This document shows positions 9,919 to 20,987 of a DNA stretch of 64,000 bases, one piece after another. The notes under the pieces are model-generated. The model searched no databases. It saw nothing but the letters and a program-made list of their open reading frames with translations, and was not told the origin of the DNA. Where the stretch lies: NCBI GenBank assembly GCA_949592205.1, contig CATIUR010000003.1:79264501-79328500 (forward strand), given 5' to 3'. The position numbers and the translations under genes were made by a program. This stretch comes from Helichrysum umbraculigerum (lineage: Eukaryota > Streptophyta > Magnoliopsida > Asterales > Asteraceae). Each line of letters begins with the position of its first letter. Position 1 is the first letter of the stretch.

Positions 9919-10000
9919 ATTTTCTTGCCACTCATGTACGCAGTTTTTACTTTGCACCGGGAGTTCTTTGTTTGGTCTCCATGAACCTGCTTCTTGGACT
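9919..10000 (-). other. Junction filler copied from viral coat region
   Basis: These 82 bp match 7025-7106 at a constant offset of 2894. The left border has a 7-nt microhomology (TCATTTC, 9912-9918) shared by the ORF3 start and the donor site. The right border meets transposon sequence at 10001. Templated filler of this kind is typical of end joining or template switching. Confidence 0.85.
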
Positions 10001-10449
10001 ATATTGACGAAAGCCGTTGGCAACACAACAACAAAGATATCATTTATCCACAGTTTTTTTCTACACATTTTAAAAATGTGTGAAAGTACGTTAAATTATT
10101 CACACTTATAATTGTGAAGAAAATTGTTACATCAATAAGTGTGAAAATCACCACAATCTTCACATATATATAAGTGTGAGGAAAAAAAGTTTACACTTAA
10201 AAGTGTGAAGAATTTACAACTTGAGTAACACCCAATTTATCCACACTTTCTCTTGTGTTTGAAAATCAAGTGTTACAATTTTTTTTCACACATTAAGTGT
10301 TTAAAAGTTGTAATATCTCCACACTTACAAGTGCGAGCTTTGCTTTCTTACATATATAAGTGTGGAAAATCTTATCTTTTTCAAAAAGTTTTACACACTT
10401 TATAAAAGCGTGGAGAAAAAAGTGTGGTAAATTACATTTTTTTGTAGTG
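10001..10449 (-). mobile_element. CACTA (En/Spm-like) transposon terminus
   Basis: The right edge, read on the minus strand, is CACTACAAAAAAATG, the canonical plant CACTA terminal inverted repeat. Inside it lie more than ten subterminal motifs of the type CACACTT..AAGTGTG in both orientations, which are transposase-binding arrays in this superfamily. No transposase is visible. The partner terminus is not in the window, so this is either one end of an element that captured the virus or a truncated fragment. Confidence 0.8.
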
Positions 10450-11285
10450 CAAACGTCAATTTGTTTCAATTTTATAAAAGTTGGGCACCGGAAACATAAA
10501 TGTTCCAACTTCCAACTTGATGGGAATATAGGAAATCTTGTTTAAGATCAATAAAACAAGTTGCAAAATCCTCCTTGTTGCCACGGAGGTTCACCTGCGA
10601 TGACTCTGGGCTACTCACAAAGCGAGTAGTCGCCCTGGGATTAGTCAGCTCGCAAAGCGAGTTGGAACCCAGGTATACCCAAAAAAATAAAAAATAAAAC
10701 AAGTTGTTTCCGTGAAGTTAAATTAAATTGGTGCCAAATAAACAAATGAAAGAATGCCAACTATAATAAACTCACACAAACACACAAAGACTGCTCAAGA
10801 TTTCTACATGTTTGGGTTGATCTATACGATCACCTTAGCCCATGACTGCATTAGATTTTCTACTACTACTCACCTACATAGGAATTGTACGTATATATAA
10901 ATTCATAATTGGATAAATCAATACAGAGTATGTTGTTGGCATTCAAGTTCCCATGTCACCTTGAATGACAACAAAACGACGCGTAGCCAAAAAAAAGGAT
11001 TAACCTATATTCACAACAAAGTGATGATTGTTTCATCATTCAGTTAACCATTTAGAAACTCTGTATTACCTGTTACATCCATCCATGAGTGTAAGCACCC
11101 TTTAGTACGTTTGGAAAATCAATCACTCGAAATCAATAGAACCATATATTGCTTCTTGCTATTGAACAAATATACTACAGAAATCAATCACTAAATTAAT
11201 ACTCTCTTATTTCCAAACACTGGAAAATCAATCTTTTGGTTTACATAACTAGTGAAGCAATAACATATAAGAGATGAATCTTAAT
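10450..11285. other. Intergenic stretch with a GC-rich hairpin pair
   Basis: No gene is seen. At 10603-10672 two short inverted repeats (arms CTACTC/GAGTAG and CTCGC/GCGAG around AAA) flank a GGGATTAGTC-type motif, next to an A-rich stretch at 10680. It may be a SINE or other small non-autonomous repeat, but no box A/B pair could be assigned with confidence. Confidence 0.35.
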
Positions 11286-12340
11286 TTATCGCATGTGAGG
11301 ATGCTTAGAATTTATTTCAATGTAGTATGCAACTTTTTCCACAAACTTGTAAGAAAACTTTAGCCAATGTAATATGGTTCCTATACAAACCGGCCAGTAA
11401 TTATGGATTCGTTTGAAATACCTGTTGTGCATCCCTGGGCTCACTTCAACGACTTGTGGATTAATACCAAAAACAAACGTTAAATGTTCCTTAAAGAACA
11501 TGACATCCTTTTCCCTAAAGCCTTCAAGTTTCACCACTTTAAGATTTGACGATCGCCTTTTTTGGATCTTGTCGAAATTCTGATGGTCAAAATACTTAAT
11601 ATTAGATGGAGAAGTTACAGTTATGAACAACCTCCGGATAGAAGTGCAAAACTTCAAGAAAGAAAACAACCAATTGATGTTCTCATCTTCCATACAAGTA
11701 TCAATCCACCACAAGTCTTCAAGTTTGCTTAATGTAAGGTTTTGCTTTAAATTCAACCATAATTCAAAAATATTCTACAAGAAAAGAAAAGTGTCAACCA
11801 TGCAAATAACCATGCATTTTCAAAACATAAACAATATCAGTCTATCTTTTAAATTCTATTTGGTCCAAAAAGAGTGTATTTCATAATGAGAGTTTTAGGG
11901 CTGTCATTAAGGGCATCAAAACTTGCACTCAAACTATAACAGTGTTAATCACCCTGGATATTACTTGAGATACAATGAATTTTCTATGTTTTTACTTATT
12001 AATGACGGTCCTCAGCACTGTCGTTAACAAAAACATAATTTTAAAAATAAATATAATTTACAAAGTTTCTCACTATCATAAAGAGTGCATTTTAATTATA
12101 ATTATAAGTGAAATAAGTAAGCACTTGTAGCTCGTGAGGAAGTATTACCTTATACATCCATCCATGAATAGTCAGCACTCTAACATTTAGAATCGCACGC
12201 CGGGTACAATCAATATACCGTGTGAGTAATTTAGTGTAATTGAGGGATATGGTTATTTGACTTGGAAATGGGTTTGGAGGTACGAAGTGTACGCCCATCA
12301 AGTCAATAACATCACCCAAAGCAATTGTGAAAACAGTCAT
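11286..12340 (-). pseudogene. F-box/FBD-LRR gene, 3' fragment
   Basis: Two pieces match the 3' half of the intact paralogue at 23005-24975. Segment 12340-12149 ends in VLTIHGWMYK with donor AAG|GTAATA. Segment 11774-11286 starts after acceptor TTGTAG and contains LSKLEDLWWIDTCMED, an FBD-type VVKLEGF core and a terminal SKHPHMR. The intron that separates ITV from the FBD part in the paralogue is missing: coding sequence reads straight through near 11610. Upstream of 12340 there are stops and a tandem repeat, not LRR or F-box sequence, so the gene is 5'-truncated here. It overlaps in homology with the fragment at 19290-20249, so the two are probably from different paralogues. Confidence 0.65.
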
Positions 12341-12351
12341 GAGTCTTAACT

Positions 12352-12496
12352 ACATGAGTCTAAAATAGACATATATTAGGCTGAAAGGATTCTAAAATTA
12401 GACTATGCATGGTGTAATAGTTTAATTTAGACTTGACTCTAATTTAGACCGAAAAGAGTCTAAATTAGACTATACAGTGGTGTCATAGTCGAATTT
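12352..12496. repeat. Tandem repeat, about 72-bp unit (left part)
   Basis: Units containing AGTCTAAATTAGACTAT and GACTCTAATTTAGAC, themselves partly palindromic. The array continues at 18850-18935, so the retroelement at 12497-18849 is inserted inside it. Confidence 0.65.
12492..12496. repeat. Target-site duplication AATTT (left)
   Basis: AATTT directly before the LTR start TG at 12497; the same five bases follow the 3' LTR at 18850-18854. Confidence 0.9.
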
Positions 12497-13417
12497 TGTA
12501 ACACCTGCATAATTAGGATAATTAATTATGCCTAATTATTTGTAACTAGTTGTAATTAGTATGTAATAGGACTAATTACAGACTCTATTTGTGTATATAT
12601 ATATATATATATATAAGGTGGTTTATATATATGTACGCACGCGATTTGGTTAAATCGTACGAATCAACCGGACGGAGTCCGACACAGTTTACTTGGACGT
12701 TGGTGACAGGAATTTACCTAAATAATGAGAACGTATTTTATTATATAAAATACACAGTGAACGAACATTATTTATATTATCGCGACGACATTTTAAATAA
12801 TTTAACAAAAATGTATCAAACGCGAACCAAATAATTTAAATATCTCGACAAATGTTTTTATTATTAATTTCAAGGTATTTTTATTTAAATACTCCAGTTA
12901 CATTTTAAATATATAACTGTTTGGTTAAATATTAAAAACGAGGGATTAAACGATTAGGACACGGAGTAAACACTGTGTTTTGAGGAGTGTTTTCCCTCCT
13001 TTCTTTTTTGATCAGCCAAAACCCAACCCCCACCCCATTCCCTCTTTCAATTATCACTAACAAAAACACACACATATCTCAAACACTCTCACCAAATTAT
13101 TACAAATTTTCGGAATCATCAAATCCGACCACAAAACTCACATTTTCGGAATCACCATCAAACAAGGAACAAGATTAACAAAGGCAACATCATCATTTTC
13201 GGCCTCCTCTAGCTCCGATTTGCATTTGTAAAAAAATTTCTAAAAACTTAGATTTACTAATTTTGGTGTAATATTTGGATGTTATAATGTTTACACAACT
13301 TAGTATTGTCCATATGTATGAAGAAAACATGATTTTACGGCCTAAAAATACGTTAGATTTGGGTTTTAAATCGGAAAATCGCGTCAGTTTCTGGGTTTCT
13401 GGGTTGGTGTTCATCAA

Positions 13418-13705
13418 TGCGACACAAGCCTTGTGTCGCATGCTATGTCGCATAAAGCCTGTTATGTCGCATCTTGTGTCGTACCAAACCTTTAGTGTCG
13501 TAACCTTTGCGACACAAGATTGTGTCGCACTCTATGTCGCATATCATGTCGTATTTTTATACGACACAACCACTATGTCGCTATTAATTTAGCATATCGT
13601 ATCCGATGCGACACAGTCCTTGTGTCGTATCCTTGTGTCGCATGACGTCTGCGACACAACCCTTGTGTCGCACTACAAACTTTTGTGTCGCATATTGTGT
13701 CGCAA
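13418..13705. repeat. TGTCGCA/TGCGACA inverted-motif array in LTR
   Basis: About 19 copies of TGTCG or its complement in 288 bp, many paired as TGCGACACAA..TTGTGTCGCA. Spacing is irregular. The array can form a series of hairpins. It lies about 0.92 kb into the LTR. Confidence 0.85.
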
Positions 13706-14077
13706 AACACAGCAGTTTTACAATTTAATTCCAATTTAAGTGTTAAACATTTGGGACTTCAAACGATTATACAATATAACATCTACGGGACATTGAAACA
13801 TGTTTTTCAAGCATAACACTCCAAACAAATATAGATATGTCGAGATTTACATTTCAACTAAATCACCAACGGGACAAACATGTTCTCTAACAAACAAATA
13901 ATTACAAACATACGGACAAACATTGGATATACTAGTTGTGTACAACTAAACAAAACGTCTCGCGAGACACATACTTACATAACCTCATATGTTTAGGCAT
14001 TTGAAGGTTACGGGTTCGGAGAACCTACTTGCTTTACTTACTACTTGCTATTTGCAACTGATTACTACAAGACTCAG

Positions 14078-14623
14078 GTGAGTCTTACGGCCCCACTTTA
14101 TACTGTTTTATCTGATTGGGGGAGAAACATGCTACTACTTTTCTTGAACACAAGTACTAAACTGTTTACTATACCAAACGGAATTGCATGAGTTGTTTAC
14201 TATTTACAGAAGTCTCTCCATCATATATTGTTAGTTATGGACTTAAGCGCGAACACTAGTTAATGGATCCATTAGGGAAATGACCCTCCCCGCCCGGGGC
14301 AGTAGCGCTGTCACGTACTGATTTACACGTAGAAACGGGTGACTAATTATTCGTACTGATGCTTGCTCATTTACGAGCATGTCACGGGAGCAAACTTATT
14401 AATTACGGGTTAAGCTTCGATTATGAGCCTCATGGCAACGGTATAACTTACTTACTTACATTTGCTGGATTGCAAATACTGGTTTTACATTTGCTGAATT
14501 GCAAATACTGATTTTACGCCTATGGGCACTACTGATGAAATCTTGTGTTTCAAAACTGATATTACTTACAAACCTGTGAGATTCACCAACAATCGTGTTG
14601 ACCTTTTTAGCGTGTTTTCTCAG
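14078..14623 (+). other. Putative intron inside family-1 5' LTR
   Basis: Donor CAG|GTGAGT at 14077/14078 and acceptor TTTTCTCAG|GTACC at 14623/14624, 546 bp apart, with a TTGACC branch-like site and a pyrimidine tract. The same pair is found at matching places in the other LTR families of this window. Splicing is inferred, not shown. Confidence 0.45.
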
Positions 14624-14899
14624 GTACCCGGATGGAGTAGGATTACTCCAGGACTTTAGCTAGAGTCGCATGATTTCAACACAACTGCATTAACGGAGAT
14701 TCTTAGAATTATCTTTTGTATATTTTGATTATGTAATAGAATCTCCCGCTATACGCGTGGGCTCTAGGAAACTACATTTTTGTATACGAAAACATTAAGT
14801 TTTCAAACATTGTATCTATGGGAATGTAACTAATTTACAAACGTTGCATATAGATGTCGTTTGCTTTATCTTTGTGCTATGATATTTGATTAGTAGCTG

Positions 14900-16368
14900 A
14901 CAATTCGTAACGAGCTCCCTGCTCAAATCCTTACCGCTCAGCTCGAAGCACTCAGCGATGAAAACCTGAAAAATGAAGCCTTACGAGGCTTGGATAAACA
15001 ATTCGAAATCAAACCCGATGGGACTCGATACTTTTCTAACCGGGTGTGGTTACCCAAATTCGGAAACTTGCGAGATTTGGTGATGGCTGAAGCTCACAAA
15101 TCTCGATACTCTATACATCCTGGATCTGACAAAATGTATCACGACGTCAAAGGGTTGTACTGGTGGCCTAACATGAAAGCTGACATCGCCATGTACGTCA
15201 GTAAATGCTTAACATGTTCCAAAGTCAAGGCCGAACACCAAAGACCCTCGGGATTGCTCCAACAACCTGAAATTCCTCAATGGAAATGGGCACAGATTAC
15301 CATGGACTTCATTACCAAACTACCAAAAGCTTTGAGTGGTTGCGATACCATTTGGGTGATTGTGGACCGTCTCACAAAATCTGCTCATTTTCTGGCCATC
15401 AAGGAAACCGACAAGATGGAGCGTCTGACTCGCATTTACGTCAAAGAAATCATCTCGCGACACGGTGTACCTATCTCGATCATCTCGGATAGAGACAGCC
15501 GTTTTACTTCTAACTTTTGGCAATCACTACAGAAATCTCTTGGTACTCGTCTGGATATGAGTACTGCTTATCACCCGCAAACCGATGGCCAAAGCGAGCT
15601 AACTATTCAAACACTGGAGGATATGCTACGAGCCTGCGTAGTTGACTTCGGTACTTCTTGGGAAAATCACTTACCGTTGTGCGAGTTCTCGTACAACAAC
15701 AGTTACCATACCAGCATTAAGGCTGCACCCTTCGAGGCACTCTACGGGCGTAAGTGCCGATCACCTATCTGTTGGACTGAGTTAGGAGATTCCCAACTCA
15801 CGGGTCCGGAAATCATTCACGAAACTACTGAGAAAATCATTGGTATTCAAAACCGACTTAAAGCTGCACGTGATCGTCAGAAAAGCTATGCTGACGTGAG
15901 AAGCAAACACCTTGAGTCCAGGTAGGGGACAAGGTACTTCTCAAAGTGGCACCGTGGAAGGGTGTCATTCGATTCGGAAAACGAGGCAAACTAAACCCAA
16001 GATACATCGGACCATTCGAAATCCTTGGAAGGATTGGTCCAGTGGCATACCGCCTGCAACTTTCTGCTGAGCTTAGCAGCGTTCACAACACATTCCACAT
16101 TTCCAACTTGAAGAAATGTCTGTCTGACGAGACACTGATTATACCGCTCGACGAAATTCAAATCAATGATAAACTTCATTTTGTCGAGGAACCTATGGAA
16201 ATCATGGACCGCGAGGTCAAGCGATTGAAACAGAGTCGTATTCCCATCGTAAAAGTCAGGTGGAATTCTAGACGTGGTCCTGAATTCACCTGGGAACGGG
16301 AAGACAAAATGCGACAGAAATACCCACATCTCTTCCCAGACAAAGCACCGTCCGTACACTCGAGCTAA
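14900..16368 (+). pseudogene. Integrase and chromodomain of truncated chromovirus
   Basis: Reads from the N-terminal HHCC zinc region (HPGSDKMYHD..CLTCSKVK) through the catalytic core (TMDFITKLP, ISDRDSRFTS, TDGQSEL with the catalytic Glu) to the GPFEIL region. A 1-nt deletion near 15920 shifts the frame, and reading continues at 15946 into a Tekay-type chromodomain (about 16180-16350: VEEPMEIMDRE..WNSRRGPEFTWERE..PHLF). The residue after the catalytic Glu is Leu where relatives have Arg. Such chromodomains direct integration to marked chromatin. Non-functional here because RT and the PBS are lost. Confidence 0.88.
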
Positions 16369-16391
16369 TTTCGGGATGAAATTTCTTTAAC

Positions 16392-16401
16392 AAGGGGAGA
16401 A
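16392..16401 (+). other. Polypurine tract
   Basis: AAGGGGAGAA directly before the 3' LTR, the plus-strand primer of Ty3/gypsy reverse transcription. Confidence 0.85.
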
Positions 16402-18849
16402 TGTAACACCTGCATAATTAGGATAATTAATTATGCCTAATTATTTGTAACTAGTTGTAATTAGTATGTAATAGGACTAATTACAGACTCTATTTGTATA
16501 TATATATAAGGTGGTTTATATATATGTACGCACGTGATTTGGTTAAATCGTACGAATCAATCGGACGGAGTCCGACACAGTTTACTTGGACGTTGGTGAC
16601 AGGAATTTACCTAAATAATGAGAACGTGTTTTATTATATAAAATACACAGTGAACGAACATTATTTATATTATCGCGACGACATTTTAAATAATTTAACA
16701 AAAATGTATCAAACGCGAACCAAATAATTTAAATATCTCGACAAATGTTTTTATTATTAATTTCAAGGTATTTTTATTTAAACACTCCAGTTACATTTTA
16801 AATATATAACTGTTTGGTTAAATATTAAAAACGAGGGATTAAACGATTAGGACACGGAGTAAACACTGTGTTTTGAGGAGTGTTTTGAGGAGTGTTTTCC
16901 CTCCTTTCTTTTTTGATCAGCCAAAACCCAACCCCCACCCCATTCCCTCTTTCAATTATCACTAACAAAAACACACACATATCTCAAACACTCTCACCAA
17001 ATTATTACAAATTTTCGGAATCATCAAATCCGACCACAAAACTCACATTTTCGGAATCACCATCAAACAAGGAACAAGATTAACAAAGGCAACATCATCA
17101 TTTTCGGCCTCCTCTAGCTCCGATTTGCATTTGTAAAAAAATTTCTAAAAACTTAGATTTACTAATTTTGGTGTAATATTTGGATGTTATAATGTTTACA
17201 CAACTTAGTATTGTCCATATGTATGAAGAAAACATGATTTTACGGCCTAAAAATACGTTAGATTTGGGTTTTAAATCGGAAAATCGCGTCAGTTTCTGGG
17301 TTTCTGGGTTGGTGTTCATCAATGCGACACAAGCCTTGTGTCGCATGCTATGTCGCATAAAGCCTGTTATGTCGCATCTTGTGTCGTACCAAACCTTTAG
17401 TGTCGTAACCTTTGCGACACAAGATTGTGTCGCACTCTATGTCGCATATCATGTCGTATTTTTATACGACACAACCACTATGTCGCTATTAATTTAGCAT
17501 ATCGTATCCGATGCGACACAGTCCTTGTGTCGTATCCTTGTGTCACATGACGTGTGCGACACAACCTTTGTGTCGCACTACAAACTTTTGTGTCGCATAT
17601 TGTGTCGCAAAACACAGCAGTTTTACAATTTAATTCCAATTTAAGTGTTAAACATTTGGGACTTCAAACGATTATACAATATAACATCTACGGGACATTG
17701 AAACATGTTTTTCAAGCATAACACTCCAAACAAATATAGATATGTCGAGATTTACATTTCAACTAAATCACCAACGGGACAAACATGTTCTCCAACAAAC
17801 AAACAATTACAAACATACGGACAAACATTGGATATACTAGTTGTGTACAACTAAACAAAATGTCTCGCGAGACACATACTTACATAACCTCATATGTTTA
17901 GGCATTTGAAGGTTACGGGTTCGGAGAACCTACTTGCTTTACTTACTACTTGCTATTTGCAACTGATTACTACAAGACTCAGGTGAGTCTTACGGCCCCA
18001 CTTTATACTGTTTTATCTGATTGGGGGAGAAATATGCTACTACTTTTCTTGAACACAAGTACTAAACTGTTTACTATACCAAACGGAATTGCATGAGTTG
18101 TTTACTATTTACAGAAGTCTCTCCATCATATATCGTTAGTTATGGACTTAAGCGCGAACACTAGTTAATGGATCCATTAGGGAAATGACCCTCCCCGCCC
18201 GGGGCAGTAGCGCTGTCACGTACTGATTTACACGTAGAAACGGGTGACTAATTATTCGTACTGATGCTTGCTCATTTACGAGCATGTCACGGGAGCAAAC
18301 TTATTAATTACGGGTTAAGCTTCGATTATGAGCCTCATGGCAACGGTATAACTTACTTACTTACATTTGCTGGATTGCAAATACTGGTTTTACATTTGCT
18401 GGATTGCAAATACTGATTTTACGCCTATGGGCACTACTGATGAAATCTTGTGTTTCAAAACTGATATTACTTACAAACCTGTGAGATTCACCAACATTCA
18501 TGTTGACCTTTTTAGCGTGTTTTCTCAGGTACCCGGATGGAGTAGGATTACTCCAGGACTTTAGCTAGAGTCGCATGATTTCAACACAACTGCATTAACG
18601 GAGATTCTTAGCATTATCTTTTGTATATTTTGATTATGTAATAGAATCTCCCGCTATACGCATGGGCTCTAGGAAACTACATTTTTGTATACGAAAACAT
18701 TAAGTTTTCAAACATTGTATCTATGGGAATGTAACTAATTTACAAACGTTGCATATAGATGTCGTTTGCTTTATCTTTGTGCTGTGATATTTGATTAGTA
18801 GCACCCCAAAACCTGTTTCCGCTAAACAGTGAATTTCTGGGGTGTTACA
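16402..18849 (+). repeat. 3' LTR (family 1), complete
   Basis: 2448 bp, starting TGTAACACC and ending GTGTTACA. It is almost identical to the 5' copy. Differences include a shorter TA run, a 12-bp tandem duplication (GTTTTGAGGAGT near 16868) and scattered substitutions. It contains its own TGTCGC array (about 17333-17610). Confidence 0.92.
17983..18528 (+). other. Putative intron inside family-1 3' LTR
   Basis: Same donor (CAG|GTGAGT) and acceptor (TTCTCAG|GTACC) as in the 5' LTR, again 546 bp apart. Confidence 0.42.
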
Positions 18850-18935
18850 AATTTAGACGTGACTCTAAATTATGCTGAAAGGGGTCTAAATTAGACTATA
18901 GAGTGCGTAATAGTCTAATTTAGACATGACGGGTC
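18850..18935. repeat. Tandem repeat, right part, with target-site duplication
   Basis: Begins with the AATTT duplication (18850-18854) and continues the approximately 72-bp unit array seen at 12352-12496. Nothing else is recognised from 18936 to 19289. Confidence 0.65.
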
Positions 18936-19289
18936 AAGAGGCTATTTTGACCCATTTTGCTGTAACTGTTGGTTATCCTAACTGATAGGATTTTATGGTC
19001 ATTATTAGTTTAATGATCAAGAATATCAAAAGGCTGGGAATTGCAAGTGATTAATGGGAGACTTTATTGAACAATTAACACCAATTAACTTTATTGATTG
19101 TTGGGTGCTCATATAGTGAGAAGTAAACCACATGAGTAAACATACACAACAAGAAATACTCTCTAGCACCAGGTTCTTAATTGGTTGCCTCAAACAAGAA
19201 CATCACTCTTTGTCTTATCCAAAAACAAAATTCGTGTAACCCAAGGCATATAGGGTCGAATTGTTGTTTTCGGAAAGTGATAACACGAT

Positions 19290-20249
19290 TCAAAGGGATA
19301 TCCGGTCATTGAAATCTTTATCCGTTACACGGAACTTTCCTCCAACATACTGTATATCAACTTCAAGGTTAGGACGTGACTTAATGTCAAGCATCAAATC
19401 TTCAAAATTATAACGGAAGTATTCCATGGCAAACCAGGCAAAGGAACCGTTGAGTTGAAGAGATTTGAGTTTCGAATGGTTCACATATACATAGTCAACA
19501 TCAACACAATCTCTAATAGTTAAGTTCAGAAGGTTGAAACAATAACTTACTATTATACACTCAAAATGGTTAGACTTCTCAATGATCAAGCTCTCAACAT
19601 TATTAAACCGTGTGATCAAATACGAAACAAATCTAAAACTTAAAGAATTAACTGAAGTTAATTTCAGGGTCTTGATACAAACGGAGCATAATGAATCATT
19701 TATGTATGAACATAATGAATGAATTCGTGCGTAACGTGATACTAAATCATTTCTGTTTAACTCCATATCCCACCAAATTTCTTTTCTCAAACCTTGATTT
19801 CCTTTCGAAAAATCAAGATGAAGCTTCTTGTTCAACCCGATCGTTGCGATGAGGATCACTCCTTGATTGAAATGGTATTCAAGCCTTCTTGGACATTTTA
19901 GAGGATTGTTTTCATCAAAGTTAACAAGAAAATTAATAACTATAGATGCAAAATCTTGATAATAAATGTTGTTTCTCCATAAATTATGCATGGTCTATTC
20001 CATAACCCTGTAAGTGAAGCTATAGCTTTTGATCCAGGATCTAAAGGGTGAATTGAGAGGATTTTTCTAAAAATCTCATCTGGTAATTTACTTATATAAT
20101 CTTTGTCAATATTTGACCTAAATATTTACATATATATCAATTGATTGATGAATCCTAAATATATATCAGCAATATGATGAAGTTTAAGGTTAATCATATC
20201 AAATCTCACCTTGAGTGTTCATCAATATGTTATCTTTTTGCTGTTCCAT
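19290..20249 (-). pseudogene. F-box/FBD-LRR gene, 5' fragment with frameshift
   Basis: A candidate first exon starts at the ATG 20249 (MEQQKDN) with donor AAG|GTGAGA at 20210. It is followed by an F-box (DYISKLPDEIFRKILSIHPLDPGSKA, about 20100-20020) and an LRR-like region (ENNPLKCPRRLEYHFNQ through LMLDIKSRPN). Relative to the intact paralogue at 23005-24975, one base is missing at about 19959-19967. The F-box frame therefore stops early and the LRR region continues in another frame from 19991. It ends at 19290 in unrelated sequence. The normal first acceptor also gives the wrong phase, and only a weaker one nearby would keep frame. Most likely a pseudogene. Confidence 0.72.
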
Positions 20250-20987
20250 ATTGAACTACTTGGAGTATCTTTAAATAAATATTCAAAGAATTTAAATTCG
20301 ATTATTATATTATATGTTAAAAATCTTGTTAGTTTGTTTATTTCAAACTCTTTTTATTCGGCCTGATTTTTGCTTCTTCCAAATTGCTCAACAAAATGAC
20401 AATGTCAAAGCTACAATTCCGATTCTAATGCTATTTTATAGGAATAGGTCCTTAATTAGACTTAATCAACGTCGAAGGTTATTTTTTACATACATTTACT
20501 CTTAAAGATAAAGCTTTGTATCAAAAGAAATAGTTTATTATTAATATTATCAACTCTTTGATTTAGAAAGTGAGCGGATAATTGGTGTTTGAATTAGGGG
20601 TAATTTTGTAAATTTATCAAAACTAACAATACTTATTTCATGGACAAATTATGGATATTAGATCAATGGTTCTTGATTAGGGATAGTAATGTATCGAATG
20701 ACTGAGATTAATTTTAGAGGGATTAATTTATGAATCTCTACATAATTTAGTCTTTGTTATAATATTGATAGGAGATAGGAGATAGGAAATAGAAGAAAGG
20801 AGATTATTTATAAAATCCTTGTAAACCATTTAGATTTTTTTCCTTTAAGACGTAGAACTTACATTTACCATAAAACAAAGCCGATTCCAAGAACAATATC
20901 AATAAGACTCATCATTTCAACTCCAAATCAAATCTCTCTCTCTCAAAAAAAAAAAAAAAAAAAGAAAAAGAAAAAAAAAAACTTTGG
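20250..20987. other. AT-rich intergenic stretch
   Basis: No gene is seen up to the small ORF at 20988. A TATTTATAAAATCC box (near 20805) and a pyrimidine/CAA-rich stretch ending in (TC)n and poly-A (20900-20985) resemble a promoter and 5' leader. Confidence 0.35.

Larger units (their letters stand above)
1..10000 (-). mobile_element. Endogenous pararetrovirus, head-to-tail integrant longer than one genome
   Basis: Badnavirus/tungrovirus-like Caulimoviridae sequence read on the minus strand. The order from right to left is ORF3 (movement, coat, protease, RT, RNase H), an ORF4-like frame, an intergenic region with promoter and tRNA-Met primer site, ORF1, ORF2 and the start of a second ORF3. 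Bases 1-1664 repeat 8255-9918 with only a handful of differences, so one unit is about 8.25 kb, including a 0.4-kb internal duplication. That matches the usual 7-9 kb of these viruses. The right copy is broken by several stops and frameshifts; the visible part of the left copy is open. Family membership rests on motif recognition and gene order; the genus is uncertain. Confidence 0.9.
12497..14896 (+). repeat. 5' LTR (family 1), truncated at its 3' end
   Basis: Starts TGTAACACCTGCATAATTAGG. Contains a (TA)n run at 12594, a TATA box candidate TTATATAAAA (12741), a CT-rich leader stretch (12990), the TGTCGC/GCGACA array (13418-13705) and a donor/acceptor pair (14078/14623). Ends abruptly before the last 48 bp present in the 3' copy. 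Confidence 0.9.
12497..18849 (+). mobile_element. Truncated Tekay/Del-type Ty3-gypsy element (LTR-integrase-LTR)
   Basis: Two nearly identical long LTRs (12497-14896, 3'-truncated; 16402-18849, complete) flank only 1.5 kb of internal DNA that encodes integrase and chromodomain. The element begins TG, ends CA and has TSD AATTT. A deletion joined the 5' LTR at 14896/14897 directly to the integrase start. It removed the last 48 bp of the LTR, the PBS, gag, protease, RT and RNase H. Because U5 end and PBS are gone, this product could not itself have been reverse transcribed, so the deletion happened after insertion. Confidence 0.9.

Noticed and set aside
9604..10068. Open frame that fuses transposon sequence with the viral ORF3 start
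   Set aside because: It spans the virus/filler/CACTA junction and is open by chance; the natural start is the ATG at 9915.
10603..10672. tRNA gene or SINE from the GC-rich hairpins
   Set aside because: No cloverleaf and no convincing box A/box B pair could be drawn.
12589..13592. Frames of 63-105 codons duplicated at 16494-17497
   Set aside because: They are in the two LTR copies of one element and do not resemble retroelement proteins.
13418..13705. Regularly repeated short palindromes as a CRISPR-like array
   Set aside because: Plant nuclear LTR sequence, irregular spacing, motifs on both strands, no spacer structure and no cas genes.
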